Source of the DNA: Halobellus clavatus
GTDB taxonomy: Archaea; Halobacteriota; Halobacteria; Halobacteriales; Haloferacaceae
Length of the DNA: 64,000 nucleotides
NCBI RefSeq assembly: GCF_900107195.1
Contig: NZ_FNPB01000011.1
Span: forward strand, 1-64,000
Reading direction: 5' to 3'
Positions 1-9,102 of this stretch are shown one piece after another. The translations under genes and the position numbers were made by a program. The notes under the pieces were generated by a model. That model was not told the origin of the DNA and did not search any database. It worked only from the letters and a program-made list of their open reading frames with translations. Numbering within the stretch: position 1 is the first letter of the stretch; every line of letters starts with the position of its first letter.

Positions 1-125
1 AACATTGCGTTCGGGTGACGCGGACGCGTCGCCCTTGCCCGCTACGCTTTCACAGCGTCAGCTCTACCCGACCAACAATCTGCTTCCGAAGAGCGTTAAT
101 CTTATCCCCTAACGCTCAGTGGTGT
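1..125. other. Left-edge stretch without a recognised gene
   Basis: No convincing reading frame is visible before the insertion sequence. The segment has short self-complementary pieces (GCGTTA near 98 against TAACGC near 112) and may be leftover mobile-element sequence, but it cannot be assigned. Confidence 0.4.
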
Positions 126-129
126 TTAG

Positions 130-149
130 CTACTTGACTTCGCACGTTA
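130..149 (+). repeat. Left terminal inverted repeat of the IS
   Basis: The sequence begins CTACTTGACTTCGC and is perfectly inverted at 1355-1374. Confidence 0.8.
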
Positions 150-185
150 TGCTGTTGGAGCACGTAGAGACTACGTGAACTGCTG

Positions 186-1357
186 ATGCTGCCGATCACG
201 TCGTTCTTGTCGTGTACTGAGCCAATCGACCAGTTCAGGTGCTTCTCAACCCGGCAGAAACCCACGCCAAAACCTACGTGACAGGTCTTGTTGCGGCCAG
301 CAACAAGACCGTTCAGGGCATCTCGAACATTGTTCTCCCAGCCAAGAGCGAACGAGCCCTCAACAAGTTCCTCACCGAGTACGATTGGGACGAAGACCAG
401 CTCAACAAAGAACGACTTGAGTTGCTCCAGCAGACCGATGAAACGCGCTGGGGCAGTGAAGGTGTCGTCATCATCGACGACACCTTCACGCATAAAACGG
501 GCGACAACATCCCTCACGCTGGGAAATTCTACGATCACGGTATTCACAGCTACATCTGGGGACAGAACCTCATCTACGCACTCTACGCCGACGAGAAAAC
601 CACCTATCCTCTTGGCTTCCGTCTCTACGAGAAAGACGACAAGCGGCGTGTCGAACTCGCCATCGATCTCGTTGACGAACTCATCGAGATAGGTGTCCCC
701 GCGGACACCTATCTCTTCGATATGCTCTACTGTTCGGAGGAGTTCGTCACTTACCTCGAAAGCTACGGGAAAGAGTGGGTGTCTGCGGTCAAGAGCAATG
801 CGTACGTCACCTACGGTGGTGAGCGTATCCGTGTCGATGCGCTCGGCCAGCGCATCGACACAGTCCCGCGCACGATCAACGGCGAGACCTACCATATCTG
901 GACACAGAAGCGCGAAGTCGGCCGTCTTGGCGAGATGAAACCGCCGATCACCGAGAAGGAATCAAGCGACGAAGACGAGGAACCGAGCGTGAAGTACATC
1001 GTATCGAACAAGATCGACGCACCAGCGAGCCATCTCATCGAGTTGTACGCGATGAGATGGCGCGTGGAGACGTTCTTCAGAGACACCAAGCAGGACCTTG
1101 GTTTTGGAGACTGCGAGTTACGGCATACCGCAGGTGCCAGTCGGCACTGGCACCTGCTAATGCTGGCCTACAGCCTCCTCAAGTTCAGTGCTGCACACAG
1201 CGCTCTTGGAACACTTCTCGCACACGCGAGTTCACTCCGCAACGACGTCAAGCGATCCTTCCGCGAAAGCGTTCAAAATCTTCTCTCCTGGGCACTCAAC
1301 AGCCCTGACCGCAGCATCGACGAGCTAATGCACCAGACCGACGGTATGTTCGTCTAA
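186..1357 (+). pseudogene. IS701-type DDE transposase, frameshifted near its N-terminus
   Basis: This would be the cut-and-paste transposase of the element. From residue 1 of the GTG frame at 239 the protein has the family's landmarks: an IIDDTFTHK block with the first catalytic Asp, FDMLYCSEEF with the second, and MRWRVETFFRDTKQDLGF with the catalytic Glu. The expected N-terminus (MLPITSFLSC) starts at ATG 186 in another frame and runs into a stop. A single-base change near 236-248 would join the two frames. The remaining frame could still start at GTG 239, so residual activity is not excluded, but loss of about 18 residues makes a broken gene more likely. Confidence 0.7.
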
Positions 1358-1374
1358 CGTGCGAAGTCAAGTAG
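1355..1374 (-). repeat. Right terminal inverted repeat of the IS
   Basis: Perfect reverse complement of 130-149. It overlaps the transposase stop codon. Confidence 0.8.
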
Positions 1375-1454
1375 CTAAGCGTCATAATAATATCGAATGA
1401 TGAATAGTTCGAAGACAGAATTTTGCAGATTAAATTAAATCCTAATATCCAAAA

Positions 1455-2432
1455 CTATCTGTCTATTATGTCAAGGTCCGCGAGTCCTTGCCGAAACCAG
1501 ACCACGACACCGTTCTGGAAGTAAATGAAGAGAAGAATCAATAGAGCTCCGAAGAGAGCAGTTCGCCAGTTACTCGCATATGACGCAAGTACTTGTTCAA
1601 TCGCTACGACGATCACTGCTCCAAAAACTGGCCCAAGAGTTGTTCGGAGACCGCCTACGATAAGTACAATAAGTATCACCACGTCTATCGCAAAGAATGA
1701 GAATGCACTGGGAAGGATATAGCCTGCCTCCTTTACAATAAGTGGTCCAGTGAACCCAATAAGGAACGCCGAGAGGAATCCTGCGACCATCTTGTATCTG
1801 TCTACGTCGATTCCAATTGACTCTGCGGCCAATTCGTCTTCACGAAGGGCAGCAAATGCTACACCGTATTTTGAGTTAATTAAACGAACATAGAGAAGAA
1901 GGGAAACGAGAAGCAGGATAAGAACAAGATAGTAGACTACTACTTTATTTCCAAGTCCAGTAACTGCAGTGATTGATTCAAGTGACAGTACATCGTAGCT
2001 AAAACCAGTAGATCCTCCAGTTATATCTCGCGCCCCTACGTATATTTCTGTAAGTACGAATTGAAGACTGAGAGTAAGAATAGCAATAAGAACAACAGTG
2101 AAATTCCGTTTCGCAGAGATCCAACTTACAAGAAGGCCAATACCTCCTGCAAGGATGGCAGCCAGTGGCAAAGTAATCCAGGCCGATAGCGACAACCAAT
2201 CGGCAAGGAGTGCTGTCCCATAAGCACCAAAGCCTGCTAACCCACCACTGAATAAAAACAGTTGATCTGTCTGGCCAAATACGATATTGAGAGCTACGGC
2301 TAGTACTGAAATAAGGAGTATGCGCGCTAGAATTCCCTCATAATAGCTACTTCCAAGAACCGGAATTGGCGCAAGAGCTAGCACTACAAACGCTATCCAA
2401 ATCCCCTTATGATCGTTATCGAGCATCGACAT
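1455..2432 (-). CDS. Branched-chain amino acid-type ABC transporter permease (LivM-like)
   Basis: A 325-residue protein made almost entirely of membrane helices, with the family's conserved segments: SVLAVALNIVFGQTDQLFLFSGGLAGFGAYG near the N-terminus and the cytoplasmic ALREDELAAESIGID loop that contacts the ATPase. It would form half of the membrane channel that imports an amino-acid-like or other small organic substrate. Its ATG overlaps the stop of the livH-like gene by one base, so the two are co-translated. The ATPase genes that normally follow are absent: only about 75 bp separate this gene from the insertion sequence. Confidence 0.9.
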   Translation of the reverse strand: MSMLDNDHKGIWIAFVVLALAPIPVLGSSYYEGILARILLISVLAVALNIVFGQTDQLFLFSGGLAGFGAYGTALLADWLSLSAWITLPLAAILAGGIGLLVSWISAKRNFTVVLIAILTLSLQFVLTEIYVGARDITGGSTGFSYDVLSLESITAVTGLGNKVVVYYLVLILLLVSLLLYVRLINSKYGVAFAALREDELAAESIGIDVDRYKMVAGFLSAFLIGFTGPLIVKEAGYILPSAFSFFAIDVVILIVLIVGGLRTTLGPVFGAVIVVAIEQVLASYASNWRTALFGALLILLFIYFQNGVVVWFRQGLADLDIIDR

Positions 2433-3292
2433 TATGCTAACACCTCCGGCTTTGCCAACAGAGCTACGATTGCGGTAACAAACAAAATGATGGTAGCGAC
2501 ATATGAACCAACAAAGAAATTAGCGAATTGATTCACTGTCCCAAGAAGTAGTCCGGCAACAACAGCTCCTCCAATACTGCGAACACCGCCAACAATAGAA
2601 ACAATAAGTGCGAACGATGTAAATTCAAACCCAGTTCCAACGGAGACTGTTGTTCCTGATGCCCAAATGAGACCTGCTGATCCTGCAACGACTGTTGATA
2701 AGACGAAAATTAACGAACGAATCCGACGGATATTCACTCCCACTAGTTGCGCGCCGCGTTCATCCTGGAATATTGTTCTTGTGGCTTTTCCAAGAAACGT
2801 TCGTCGGAGGAAGATTAGTAATATTGCTAATATGAATCCGCCAATAAGAATAATCGCAATCGAAGAACCAGTTAGGATAATTTCACCAATCTGAATCGAC
2901 GAAATGTCTATCGGAAGATCATATTGGGACGGAAAAAAGTTTGTTAGAGTCCCTTCTAGTAGAACATCAAGGCCAAGTGTTATGAAAATTCCAAGGAGGA
3001 TCCGATCTTCTCCAGTGGATTGATATACAATCTCAAGCAGCGTTCTATCGACAACGAGGCCAACAAGCCCGATAAACAACAGAGCCGTAACGAGTCCTAA
3101 CGCAAGGCCAAGACCACTATTGATAGCTGTTCGTGCAGCTAGAACGGTGAGGACAGCAAATATACCGATAGCCAAGTTCAAGACTTCCCCCAACCCAAAC
3201 ACGAGTGTAATACTCACACCCAATAGTGCTAAAACCACCCCATAAGCTAAGCCGTCTACAGTTACCCCAATTAATGTGCTGGTAGCCACCAT
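2432..3292 (-). CDS. Branched-chain amino acid-type ABC transporter permease (LivH-like)
   Basis: A 286-residue integral membrane protein with the LivH pattern. It opens with a helix containing GLAYGVVLALLGVSITLVFGLGEVLNLAIG, carries the cytoplasmic loop around ATRTIFQDERGAQLVGVN, and has SIVGGVRSIGGAVVAGLLLG near the C-terminus. It should pair with the downstream LivM-like protein in the cytoplasmic membrane. It lies 144 bp after the binding-protein gene in the same transcription direction. No ATPase subunit is encoded nearby, so the transporter must borrow one or is incomplete. Confidence 0.9.
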   Translation of the reverse strand: MVATSTLIGVTVDGLAYGVVLALLGVSITLVFGLGEVLNLAIGIFAVLTVLAARTAINSGLGLALGLVTALLFIGLVGLVVDRTLLEIVYQSTGEDRILLGIFITLGLDVLLEGTLTNFFPSQYDLPIDISSIQIGEIILTGSSIAIILIGGFILAILLIFLRRTFLGKATRTIFQDERGAQLVGVNIRRIRSLIFVLSTVVAGSAGLIWASGTTVSVGTGFEFTSFALIVSIVGGVRSIGGAVVAGLLLGTVNQFANFFVGSYVATIILFVTAIVALLAKPEVLA

Positions 3293-3436
3293 ATCGATAG
3301 ATAGTGCATAACTCAGTAATGTATGTGTTTCGGTTGCGTCGGAGACTCAGAGGCCAAGCGGTGGTTCCCTCTGCTAGAATAGCTGCCCTCGGTTAATCAA
3401 GAAATCAAAACGAGATGCGTGCAGCGGTTTGTACAC

Positions 3437-4654
3437 CTACGGTTCAGGAGCCGGCAGTGACTCCGATTTTCCAACCACTTCCAGATGGTAGTCGCCGTCT
3501 GAATAGTATGACGGCGCACCCTCTGTTAATCGACTATACTGTATAACTAAATTCCGGAATTCTCCCCATTCCGTATATTCAAGCGGGTTTTGATACATTA
3601 CGTCGAAGGAATTGTTCCGAATGTAATTTGCAAGTTCGGTGGGGTCTCCGCTTCCTTCCCTCACTGCTTCAGCTACCATCATTGCGTTAATATATCCAAT
3701 CGGTGCATACGTGAACATTGTTGCGTCATATTCTTCACCGTATTGCTCACCAAGAGTAGTAAACTGATCTGAAGTTGGAACGGCTAGGTGACGAGTAATG
3801 ACGTCAGTTGCACGTGAACCTAGTGCGTCAATGATTACACGCTGAGGTGGATCAACACCCAGAATTGGTTGTTCCATCCCTAGGTCCGCCATTTGTGATG
3901 CCGCAGATACTGAACCGGGAGGATGACCAACAAAGTCCATCAGTTCGACATCATTTGGCATCTGTCGCAGATAAGATCGGAAATCACTTGTACCAACTGG
4001 GGCTGCCTCAATAGTCAGCTCAATATCGTCTGGTGTGAATTGTTCCAGGGCAGCTTCAATTGAGCGTCCCCACGCATAATCAGCAACAATAGCGCCTACA
4101 GAGCTAATGTTATTTTGCTGAAAATATTGTGCATCAGCTCGCCCGTGTGATTGGGCCTGTGGCCATCCCGTTCGAAAAACATAGCGAGTATCTCTGGATA
4201 GAATCTCCGATGATCCGGCAACGGCTAACAGGTTAGGAACTTGCAGCTCTTCTGCAGTTTGAGCAGTCCGAATACCGACGTCACTGGAAACAACACCAGT
4301 GGCTACGACGGCACCATCTTGTTCGACGTGCCGTCGGAATGCACTGTCTGCTTCACCTGGGTCAGCCCCTGTATCTGTAACCACAATCTCAATATTCTGG
4401 TCCAGCATATCGCTGTTGTTGATCTCATCAACACCGAGTCTTAATCCGCGTAGATGCTCAGTTGCCCAAGGGGAAAAGGGCCCAGACTGAGGTTCCAAAG
4501 CGGCTACAGTAATTGGTTCTGAGGATCCACTTCCTGATCCTGTAGTGGTCCCCCCACCGTTTCCACCATTACCGTTGTTTGAATTACCAGCACATCCTGC
4601 TATCGAAGCTACACTTCCTGCTCCAATTAATTTAAGGTATTTCCGTCTCTCCAT
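3437..4654 (-). CDS. Substrate-binding lipoprotein of a LivJ-type ABC transporter
   Basis: A 405-residue type-1 periplasmic-binding-fold protein. Residues 1-21 form a Tat-type lipoprotein signal with Arg3-Arg4 and a lipobox ending at Cys21, followed by a Gly/Asn/Ser-rich tether. The body opens with ITVAALEPQSGPFSPWATEHLRGLRLGVDEIN, typical of LivJ-like receptors. It would be anchored outside the membrane and deliver ligand to the two permeases encoded after it. It is the first gene of the minus-strand operon and diverges from the IclR gene. Its TATA-like box at 4681-4690 is about 28-36 bp upstream, implying a leaderless message. Confidence 0.9.
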   Translation of the reverse strand: MERRKYLKLIGAGSVASIAGCAGNSNNGNGGNGGGTTTGSGSGSSEPITVAALEPQSGPFSPWATEHLRGLRLGVDEINNSDMLDQNIEIVVTDTGADPGEADSAFRRHVEQDGAVVATGVVSSDVGIRTAQTAEELQVPNLLAVAGSSEILSRDTRYVFRTGWPQAQSHGRADAQYFQQNNISSVGAIVADYAWGRSIEAALEQFTPDDIELTIEAAPVGTSDFRSYLRQMPNDVELMDFVGHPPGSVSAASQMADLGMEQPILGVDPPQRVIIDALGSRATDVITRHLAVPTSDQFTTLGEQYGEEYDATMFTYAPIGYINAMMVAEAVREGSGDPTELANYIRNNSFDVMYQNPLEYTEWGEFRNLVIQYSRLTEGAPSYYSDGDYHLEVVGKSESLPAPEP

Positions 4655-4680
4655 ATACAGAGTTGCCTAAGAGAGTGTGC

Positions 4681-4690
4681 CTATTTAATT
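4681..4690 (-). promoter_or_regulatory. TATA box of the binding-protein gene
   Basis: On the minus strand this reads AATTAAATAG, about 28-36 bp before the start codon at 4654, which is the usual spacing for a leaderless haloarchaeal transcript. Confidence 0.5.
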
Positions 4691-4988
4691 ATTACCATTC
4701 AGAGAGTCAGATATGCTAAATAATACCACACTGTGATTATTTCTCAAGCTATCAACGTTAGAAAGGCATATTGATTGAGTGAAGATAATATGATGAATTT
4801 CTAAGGGGAAAGTCCTATTGGGAAATTCGTTATAAGCGAACGAGTTACTTAGTTTCTCAAAGAGCTGTAGAAGCGGTTTGACGAGTCATTCGAAATCTCA
4901 ATAACGTTTGACAGGCCACCAATTACAAAACTGGGACTGTAATGATACGGCTATTTTTAGTGAATCTATTGTTCGGTTATAACGGATT

Positions 4989-5071
4989 TTGGCGGTTGGC
5001 TCCAGTACTGGCTCTAAATGGCAGAGTTCCGTTTAATTAGCTATAATAATATTTGTATCGGCAACCGCCAA
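4989..5071. promoter_or_regulatory. Separated 10-bp inverted repeat, candidate IclR operator
   Basis: TTGGCGGTTG at 4989-4998 is perfectly inverted as CAACCGCCAA at 5062-5071. GC-rich arms stand out in an AT-rich spacer region. Lying between an IclR gene and the transporter operon, the arms could bind the regulator and form a loop. The role is inferred from position. Confidence 0.4.
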
Positions 5072-5116
5072 TATATTAGAATAAAATTGGGAAAGGTTGC
5101 TACCATTGCAAATGTG

Positions 5117-5124
5117 TTTTATTG
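5117..5124 (+). promoter_or_regulatory. TATA box of the IclR gene
   Basis: TTTTATTG lies 22 bp before ATG 5146. This supports that start over the upstream TTG at 5122. Confidence 0.45.
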
Positions 5125-5145
5125 TTGTGCCCTATTGGTAGAAAT

Positions 5146-5904
5146 ATGGAAAAACAGGATGCTCCACTGACGACAGTGACTCAGGCATTTGATATCCTCG
5201 ATTTTATTGAAGAAGAAGGGGTGGTTGGTCCCTCTGCAGTTGCAAAGGAGTTTGACGTTAGCCGGAGTACAGCTCACGAGTATCTTGCTTCGCTTAAGGT
5301 GACTGGCTTCGTAGTTGGGAAAAAAGGATCATATGAAATTGGATATCGATTTTTAAAGCGGGGTAGTTTGAAAAAATATAGGAACAAATTTTACCATTCA
5401 TCGAAAGTCGTATTACAAAAATTAGCTTCTGAAACTGGGGAATTAGCACATATTGGGGTCGAAGAAGATGGGGAGTGGGTACTGCTTCACGATGAAGGTA
5501 GTATTACCTCGGTTGAGCTAGGTACATACCCTGGGTTTCGGGTTCCCCTTCATACTCAGGCAGCCGGCAAGGCCCTCCTAGCTGCGATGCCAGAACCTCA
5601 GGTAGAAGAGATCTTAGATGGGAATCTAAAGAAAATGACAGAGAAGACGATCACTGATGTCGATCAAATCTATTCAGAACTCAACCAAATTTCTACAGAC
5701 GGATACGCTGTTGACTGGAATGAGCAAGTACTCGGTGTTGGGTTTGTTGGGTGTGCTGTCAATTGTGATGATGAATTACTCGGAAGCCTTTGCGTTTCCT
5801 GCCCAACCGGGCGGCTAAAAGAGGAAAACTACCGCCAGTCGTTGGTTCAGCAAGTACAAGCTGCTGCTGACGAGATTGCACTAAATTGTAGGTATGATAA
5901 CTAG
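5146..5904 (+). CDS. IclR-family transcriptional regulator
   Basis: A 252-residue regulator. The N-terminal winged helix-turn-helix includes VVGPSAVAKEFDVSRSTAHEYLASL, and the C-terminal IclR effector domain includes VPLHTQAAGKALLAAMPE and a late GSLCVSCPTGRL block. ATG 5146 is preferred to TTG 5122 because a TATA box is correctly spaced from it. It is divergent from the ABC operon and upstream of the aminomethyltransferase and MFS genes, so it probably controls uptake and breakdown of one substrate in response to that substrate. Confidence 0.9.
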   Translation: MEKQDAPLTTVTQAFDILDFIEEEGVVGPSAVAKEFDVSRSTAHEYLASLKVTGFVVGKKGSYEIGYRFLKRGSLKKYRNKFYHSSKVVLQKLASETGELAHIGVEEDGEWVLLHDEGSITSVELGTYPGFRVPLHTQAAGKALLAAMPEPQVEEILDGNLKKMTEKTITDVDQIYSELNQISTDGYAVDWNEQVLGVGFVGCAVNCDDELLGSLCVSCPTGRLKEENYRQSLVQQVQAAADEIALNCRYDN

Positions 5905-6134
5905 CCACTCATAGATTGAGGTGTAATCTTGGTTCAGCACGACCTCTTTGGGACTGTTGCTAACTTTAAGAACTCGTTCGTAACTACGCAAGTACGTAGA
6001 CCGCTTGATCTTCGGTATAGGCTTGAGATTAACACTTTATTTTTACCTCCTCGGATTCTTCTCTGTTCTATACTCAACTCGTACGAATAAACAGTAAGAA
6101 TAAAGAGTGATTATGATGAAGGCTCGGCTGCAGT

Positions 6135-7463
6135 ATGAGCGAGCACAACAATCGCAGTCTTCCGACTGTAGAAGAACTTCGAGAGAACCAGACTGATTAT
6201 CACGTCGGATGGAGAAAACGTGAGTTTTCGGGGTGGGTTGATGAGCAGGTCTCCTGGAAGGAAACTTGCTATATCGGAGATTGGTCCTTCCTTCCTGAAG
6301 CTAGGCTCAAAGGCCCAGATGCAGAAAAACTGCTTTCTGAACTATCTGTAAATACGTTTGACGATTTCGCCATTGGTCAAGCGAAGCACGTTATTCAATG
6401 TAACGAACAGGGTCTAATTGTTGCTGAAGGTCTTCTTATGCGTCTCGATGAGGATGAATACAGTCTTTCTGCGAACCCTGCCTTCTGGACTGGATATAAA
6501 CTAGCGCAGAGCGATTATGACGCATCTTGGAAAACAGTCGATACTTTTAATTTCCAGGTTCAAGGTCCAAACTCCCTAAAAGTCCTTGAGGAGTTAGTAG
6601 ATGGCTCACTCCGGGATATTGACTTCATTCATTTCGCAGATGTAACGATAGAGGATCAAAAGGTGACTGCCATTCAAGGCAATCGGAACGTGACCGCTAT
6701 CCGAATGGGAATGGCAGGCGAGGCAGGGTTCGAACTTCAAGGCCCTGCTGAATATGCTGATGAGGTATGGAATGCAGTGGTCGAGGCTGGGGAAGAATAT
6801 GGCCTCGAACAACTAGGTGCTCGGACAGTTATGATTAATCACCTAGAGGCTTGCTTCCCCACGAGGGGTAGAGATTACCTTCCTGCCATTTATCACAGTG
6901 GGATGGAGGAGTTCAATCAGTGGAAGTTAGAGAACGGCGGAGGATATACTGGAATTGTAGGGATTGCTGGAAGCTTTGAAAGTGACGAAATTACAGACTA
7001 CTATCGTAACCCAGTAGAGATGGGTTGGAAGAGGAATGTCGCCTTAGATCACGACTTCATCGGCAAAGAAGCACTTGCTGAAGAAGTTGAAAATCCAACC
7101 CGGGAGATGGTAACCTTAGAATGGAATAGTGAAGATGTAAATGACGTATCTGCATCTCTCTACCGTGATGAAACACCATACCAACCGATGGATATGCCAA
7201 CCGAACAAAAGTGGAATATGCGTGCAGACAAAGTTCTCAGTGATGGTGAACTAGTTGGTATTGCTACCTCACGGGGGTACAGCTACTACTTCCGCAAAAT
7301 GCTCTCACTCTGTACGATTGATGCTGAATACAGCGATCCTGGCACTGAAGTGACTGTCATTTGGGGCGATCCAGATCAACGTCAGAAAGAGATTCGTGCT
7401 ACTGTTGCCCCTGCTCCCTATAAGGAAGATAAGCGACGAACCAACCTTAATGAGTTCGCTTGA
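6135..7463 (+). CDS. GcvT/LigM-like aminomethyltransferase-family protein
   Basis: A 442-residue protein of the folate-binding GcvT fold. Family features include GPDAEKLLSELSVNTF near residue 65, FQVQGPNSLKVLEEL near 140, MGMAGEAGFELQGP near 195 and a C-terminal β-domain with LVGIATSRGYSYYFRKML. Relatives include glycine-cleavage T protein, DMSP demethylase DmdA and the vanillate O-demethylase LigM. All move one-carbon units to tetrahydrofolate. The transporter neighbours and IclR gene fit a catabolic demethylase for an imported methylated compound. The exact substrate cannot be told. Confidence 0.8.
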   Translation: MSEHNNRSLPTVEELRENQTDYHVGWRKREFSGWVDEQVSWKETCYIGDWSFLPEARLKGPDAEKLLSELSVNTFDDFAIGQAKHVIQCNEQGLIVAEGLLMRLDEDEYSLSANPAFWTGYKLAQSDYDASWKTVDTFNFQVQGPNSLKVLEELVDGSLRDIDFIHFADVTIEDQKVTAIQGNRNVTAIRMGMAGEAGFELQGPAEYADEVWNAVVEAGEEYGLEQLGARTVMINHLEACFPTRGRDYLPAIYHSGMEEFNQWKLENGGGYTGIVGIAGSFESDEITDYYRNPVEMGWKRNVALDHDFIGKEALAEEVENPTREMVTLEWNSEDVNDVSASLYRDETPYQPMDMPTEQKWNMRADKVLSDGELVGIATSRGYSYYFRKMLSLCTIDAEYSDPGTEVTVIWGDPDQRQKEIRATVAPAPYKEDKRRTNLNEFA

Positions 7464-7655
7464 GATAGAATCATTAGACCACGCCAAAATGCCAGGTTCA
7501 CAATAGTCTAGCATACAAACTTAAACAGATAGTATTTATATGGTACTGAAGATCATTTATATCAGAAACCTAATTCACGCACCTCATTGATAGATTACAG
7601 CGATTTCCGTGGAGTCTGAATGTATTGCGATCAAAATCGTGATGAGGTTTAATTA

Positions 7656-8852
7656 ATGGAAACTAGCTCTCAAGGCTCACAAATCGATTCGATGATAGGA
7701 TGGCTCATTGTCGGTCTTGGATTATGTACTCTAACTTTGATTTGGGGTACTGTATTCACTTTTACAGTATATGCTAACGAGCTAAAAGCTACCTTTGGTT
7801 TATCGGAATTTCAAACGTCCTTCATATTTTCAATAATGACATCATTATTTCTAGTTGCAGGTGGACTTCTTGGTATCCTCGTTGCACGATTAAAACTTCG
7901 AAAGGTAGTATTATCAACCGCCTTTGGAATAAGTATCGCAGTATTATTGTTCCAAATAGTCAATTCATACCTAGGGGTTATCATAGTATTTGGATTGATT
8001 GGTACCGCTGGTGGCACTGCGGTGATTGTAGTAATTTCTCTCGTTCCACAGTGGTTTGACAAGTATCAAGGTAGGGCGATGGGCGTTACACTGACGGGGA
8101 GTGGTCTAGGAATATTATTACTTCCATTCATATGGTTGTGGTTATTTGAGCGCACTAACATTCGTGTCTCATTCATTGTAGTTGGCGGAGTCACAGCAGG
8201 AGTATTGTTTATAGCTAGTATTGTGTACAGACGTCCGTTTGACATCAAAAATAATGATCTAGACCTAGTTGACTTGGGTTGGGTAATTGAAAATATAACA
8301 AATATTAGATTTATGACTGCTATGGTCGGGTTTGCACTTTTATGGACCTGGTATTTTGTTTTATCTGCAAAGCTAGTTGATATTCTCTCTACTCTGGGAT
8401 TTTCAGATACTCTTGCCACTGCTGCGTTTGGTTTTATTGGCGGAATTAGTATTTTCACACGAGTTAGTAGTGGGATTATCGCTGACAGGTTTGGGCTCCG
8501 AACTACATTTATAGGAGGCGTAATTCTTGCCGGAGGAGGTCTTCCTCTACTTTTAACTTCAAATTCTCGTACTGGACTGTACATCGCGTTACTGGTCTTC
8601 GGTATTGGATTAGGTGCGATCGCCTCACTCTACTCGCCAATACTCATTCAGCAGTTTGGCCCCCAAAATGCTTCAGCAATTATTGGTACCTTTACACTGG
8701 CAGAGGCTTGTACGGCCTTTCTTGGACCCCTCCTAATAAACTCTCTATTTGAAGTGACCGGTAGCTACTCTCTCCCAATTATGGGACTAGCCTGTATCAC
8801 CTTCGTTGGAGCAGTTTTGTTCTACTGGGGTACTGACTTTACACCAGTTTGA
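7656..8852 (+). CDS. MFS transporter (OxlT-like organic anion type)
   Basis: A 398-residue protein with about 12 membrane helices and typical MFS features: paired six-helix halves, a GRAMGVTLTGSGLGILLLPF segment in the first half and GIIADRFGLRTTFIGG between helices of the second half. It likely exchanges or imports a small carboxylate. A GATGAGG element upstream of the ATG may serve as a ribosome binding site. It ends the low-GC island and probably belongs to the same substrate pathway as the preceding gene. Confidence 0.85.
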   Translation: METSSQGSQIDSMIGWLIVGLGLCTLTLIWGTVFTFTVYANELKATFGLSEFQTSFIFSIMTSLFLVAGGLLGILVARLKLRKVVLSTAFGISIAVLLFQIVNSYLGVIIVFGLIGTAGGTAVIVVISLVPQWFDKYQGRAMGVTLTGSGLGILLLPFIWLWLFERTNIRVSFIVVGGVTAGVLFIASIVYRRPFDIKNNDLDLVDLGWVIENITNIRFMTAMVGFALLWTWYFVLSAKLVDILSTLGFSDTLATAAFGFIGGISIFTRVSSGIIADRFGLRTTFIGGVILAGGGLPLLLTSNSRTGLYIALLVFGIGLGAIASLYSPILIQQFGPQNASAIIGTFTLAEACTAFLGPLLINSLFEVTGSYSLPIMGLACITFVGAVLFYWGTDFTPV

Positions 8853-9102
8853 ATGAATCACTTTATAGTAGAGGACCTCGGGGTATGCGGAGGTTCAATC
8901 GCTTGATCCAGATTACCGGACGCTGGGGGCGACGAGCTGCGTCGAGAACGACGATGGGTGTCGCCTCGATATCTTCAACTGAAGTGGTACGCGGAGTTTC
9001 CTTCCACAACGAACGAGCGAGACAAGTGAGTAGGGGGTTGAAGAGCGCGGTCATATCGGCTACACACTGATCTATAAGTAGCAACAGCCTCACATTGAAA
9101 TT
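8853..9102. other. Gap before the tnpB remnant
   Basis: Base composition rises to the GC content of the rest of the window here. No credible gene is seen. The stretch is probably degraded mobile-element or flanking DNA. Confidence 0.4.

Larger units (their letters stand above)
130..1374 (+). mobile_element. IS701-family-like insertion sequence
   Basis: A transposase gene is enclosed by perfect 20-bp inverted ends (130-149 and 1355-1374), giving an element of 1245 bp. The bases outside are TTAG on the left and CTAA on the right. Both fit the YTAR target preference known for IS701 elements, but they are not copies of each other, so the two ends may come from different insertion events. The right end is only about 80 bp from the end of the livM-like gene. 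Confidence 0.8.
4655..5145. other. AT-rich divergent intergenic region
   Basis: This 491-bp gap separates the transporter operon from the IclR gene. It contains no convincing gene. It holds the two divergent core promoters and a separated 10-bp inverted repeat described below. Confidence 0.6.
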
